Assembly (NCBI GenBank): GCA_949126835.1
Contig: CASBPS010000114.1
Coordinates: 186,001 to 250,000, forward strand
Source: Anisus vortex
Taxonomy: Eukaryota; Mollusca; Gastropoda; Planorbidae
Length of the DNA: 64,000 bases
Direction: 5' to 3'
Shown one piece after another: positions 62,286 through 64,000 of the stretch (within the stretch, counting starts at the first letter, position 1; the number at the start of each line of letters is the position of its first letter). A program made the position numbers and the translations under genes. The notes beneath the pieces are model-generated. The model made no database searches and was not told where the DNA came from. It was given only the letters and a program-made list of their open reading frames with translations.

Positions 62286-63748
62286 ACCTAAAAAAAAAGT
62301 GAGTCTCCAGAGCAACGAGAACAGAAAAGTCAAAGAGTGTCCATAATGCGTGCCAATGAATTGCCAAAACAAAAGGAAGAGAGACTTCGACGACACAGAA
62401 TTAGATGGAATAGCAGAGGCGAGATAAAGACTTTAAATTAGTATTATTTAATTATGATTGAACAATTAATTATCAATCACACCCTGGTGTAGGCCTACAT
62501 ATAGGATTAATGGAGATTGTTTGTCAATACTGTAAGGCAAAAAGGTTCAGAAATGAATCACCAGGAATTTGTTGTTCTAGAGGGAAAAAATTTTTTCCCA
62601 TTATTGACCAACCACCTGAATTTCTTTATTCTTTTATGTGTGGAGAAACACCAGAGTCTGAACATTTTTAAAAACACATTCGAATGTAGAATTCTTGCTT
62701 TCAAATAATTACTTCCCTTGGTGCAAATGTAGAATCTGCCAATTTCATGCCATTGTTTTTACCTTGTTGAATTTTTTTATTCTTTGGAGCCACTGGGAAT
62801 GCCACCTTATAATTTACCTTTAAAAATTGGATCTCACATTATATTATGGCGTTATCTACATCTGTCCAATCTTTTTATATTTGCTCCTGGAGGTAAAACT
62901 AAAATTTAGCTTATTCTAAAACTTTGAGTTAAATGTCAAATTTGAGATGGACAATTATTCATTTGTATACATTTGGATGTTTACATTTAATGCTTTTCTA
63001 AACCTAGAGCTACTGACAATTTATTTAATCCATTTGAAACCCTTTAATAGACTTTCAATATGCATTTTAAAAAATTGTCTTCTGGGGTTCTTTTTTAATT
63101 TTGTATAAATTTGTATTAAAATATTCTTTTTTTTTTCCGTATGTGTTAGTGTTATAATAATGTTACCCAACACTCATTATATTATTTAATATTTTAAACC
63201 GATGAGGTGTTTTCAAAAATAAATTGTTGTTTGGCATTGCTAAATGTTTAGTATAATTAAATTATTTTATTTTATTATAAATTCTATAGACATTTTACTT
63301 GATGTTCTTTTTTCATACAAATTTTAATAAAACTTGCATTTGTTGGAAAGTTTTTACTTTATTAAATATAATGTTTCTGTATGTTACAGCATGTATATTT
63401 TTTTTATTTTTAAACCTCTTTATTGTTGTCTGTATGTTTTTTGTCTTATTGTTGTCTCTATATATATTTGTCTCTTTAATGTTTTTTGTTTATATGTTAC
63501 AAGCTCAATTCCTCTGCGGGAAGAAATTAAAGAGGCCTGTAAAATGGTTTTCCATTAGTATTATTAGCTTTTCAATTATAGTTAGCATAATCTTTAGGCT
63601 TGAAAGTAATTAAAATAAATTTAAAATTAATTCCAACATTCTTTGGTCCATTGCAACTTAATCAATAATTAATCATATTCTTAACATATTGATTTAAAGC
63701 TGATTATATGTAATTATTACCCCGGGCAACGCCGGGTAAATTAGCTAA
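62286..63748 (+). mobile_element. Helitron remnant with 3' terminus (right arm)
   Basis: Coding relics run toward a 3' end made of the hairpin-forming TTACCCCGGGCAACGCCGG, then GTAAATTAG and CTAA (63745-63748), followed by T. A terminal hairpin and CTRR with insertion before T are the Helitron hallmarks. Relics are ESPEQREQKSQRVSIMRANE at about 62304-62365 and the zinc-binding MEIVCQYCKAKRF...GICCSRGK segment at 62507-62669. Both resemble the region upstream of the Helitron helicase-like domain. The Rep and helicase domains and the 5' TC end were not found. Confidence 0.65.
62507..62669 (+). pseudogene. Helitron N-terminal zinc-binding segment relic
   Basis: Open frame from GGATTAATGGAG to a TAA. 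The pattern CxxC, then F-x-E about ten residues on, then GICCSRGK and a PPEFL segment is the conserved stretch before the helicase-like N-terminal domain in Helitron polyproteins. Fragments after 62700 fall in other frames with stops. Mirror at 16117-16279 (minus). Confidence 0.65.
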
Positions 63749-63756
63749 TATATATA

Positions 63757-63759
<3 letters not shown>

Positions 63760-63818
<59 letters not shown>
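63760..63818. repeat. (TA)n microsatellite
   Basis: Mirror of the 14970-15025 tract, just outside the Helitron end. Confidence 0.9.
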
Positions 63819-64000
63819 GCAGCTTCCTTTATTTATTCATATACTAGACTATCTCATTTAATCAACAGTTCTCATTCATTTTTCAACATATAAAACGCCT
63901 GAATGTGAAAAATCCGTTACAATTTATGTGTGCTTACTCAATTAGTCAAACAGGCAATACACTGTTATATTTGAAAGTAATTAGTTTAAAATTCCCATTA

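Larger units (their letters stand above)
40319..64000. repeat. Right arm of the giant inverted repeat
   Basis: Mirrors 14788-38440. The arm begins with GAAACAATCATACG, the same bases at which the left arm joins its retroelement copy. It continues past the window edge. Confidence 0.97.

Noticed and set aside
63299..63613. Phe/Leu/Val-rich frame that looks like a membrane protein (mirror 15173-15487)
   Set aside because: T-rich low-complexity DNA inside the Helitron remnant gives hydrophobic frames by chance. No family resemblance and no splice or start context.
14788..64000. Reading the arms as terminal repeats of a virus or giant transposon (e.g. Maverick)
   Set aside because: No viral or Polinton genes lie between the arms. 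The spacer is only retroelement debris, and the arms contain a host-like spliced gene.

Overview
The window is eukaryotic nuclear DNA. It is AT-rich and dense in microsatellites and transposon relics, and its one recognisable host gene is split into small exons with GT/AG boundaries. The transposon mix (Gmr1-like and other Ty3/gypsy elements, Helitron, MULE, hAT-like MITE, L2/CR1-like LINE, tRNA SINE) and the frequent 'taggcct' words suggest a marine or freshwater invertebrate, possibly a gastropod mollusc. That placement is weak. Most open reading frames in the window are chance frames in AT-rich DNA.

Layout. 39-4492 is a 34-bp satellite of 131 copies. 4493-14787 is flank, with a tRNA-derived SINE beside an initiator-tRNA-Met-like gene, a LINE 3' end, a 438-bp MITE, a GC-rich block between direct repeats, and one downstream exon of the host gene. 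From 14788 to the window end the sequence is one giant inverted repeat: the left arm (14788-38440) is the near-perfect reverse complement of the right arm (40319-64000), around a spacer of about 1.9 kb. The true outer ends of the palindrome are not seen, because the right arm runs off the window.

Each arm carries a copy of the same multi-exon gene, transcribed outward from the centre. Its first seven exons encode a DNase II-family protein (signal peptide, HTK and DHSKW motifs). It continues into small, all phase-0 exons that look like tandem duplicates. The introns hold mirrored pairs of TE remnants: a LINE C-terminus, gypsy RT with a candidate LTR, a MULE, a MITE and a Helitron with a recognisable 3' terminus.

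The centre is built from two truncated, head-to-head copies of a Ty3/gypsy element. Integrase-type sequence lies upstream of RT/RNase H, as in Gmr1-like elements, and each copy ends outward in a 607-bp LTR. The inner 1.1 kb of the two copies differs by roughly 2%. From a point inside the LTR outward the arms are almost identical. This step is what recombination or break-induced replication between inverted LTRs, followed by copying of one flank, would leave. A misassembly through the LTR is the main alternative.
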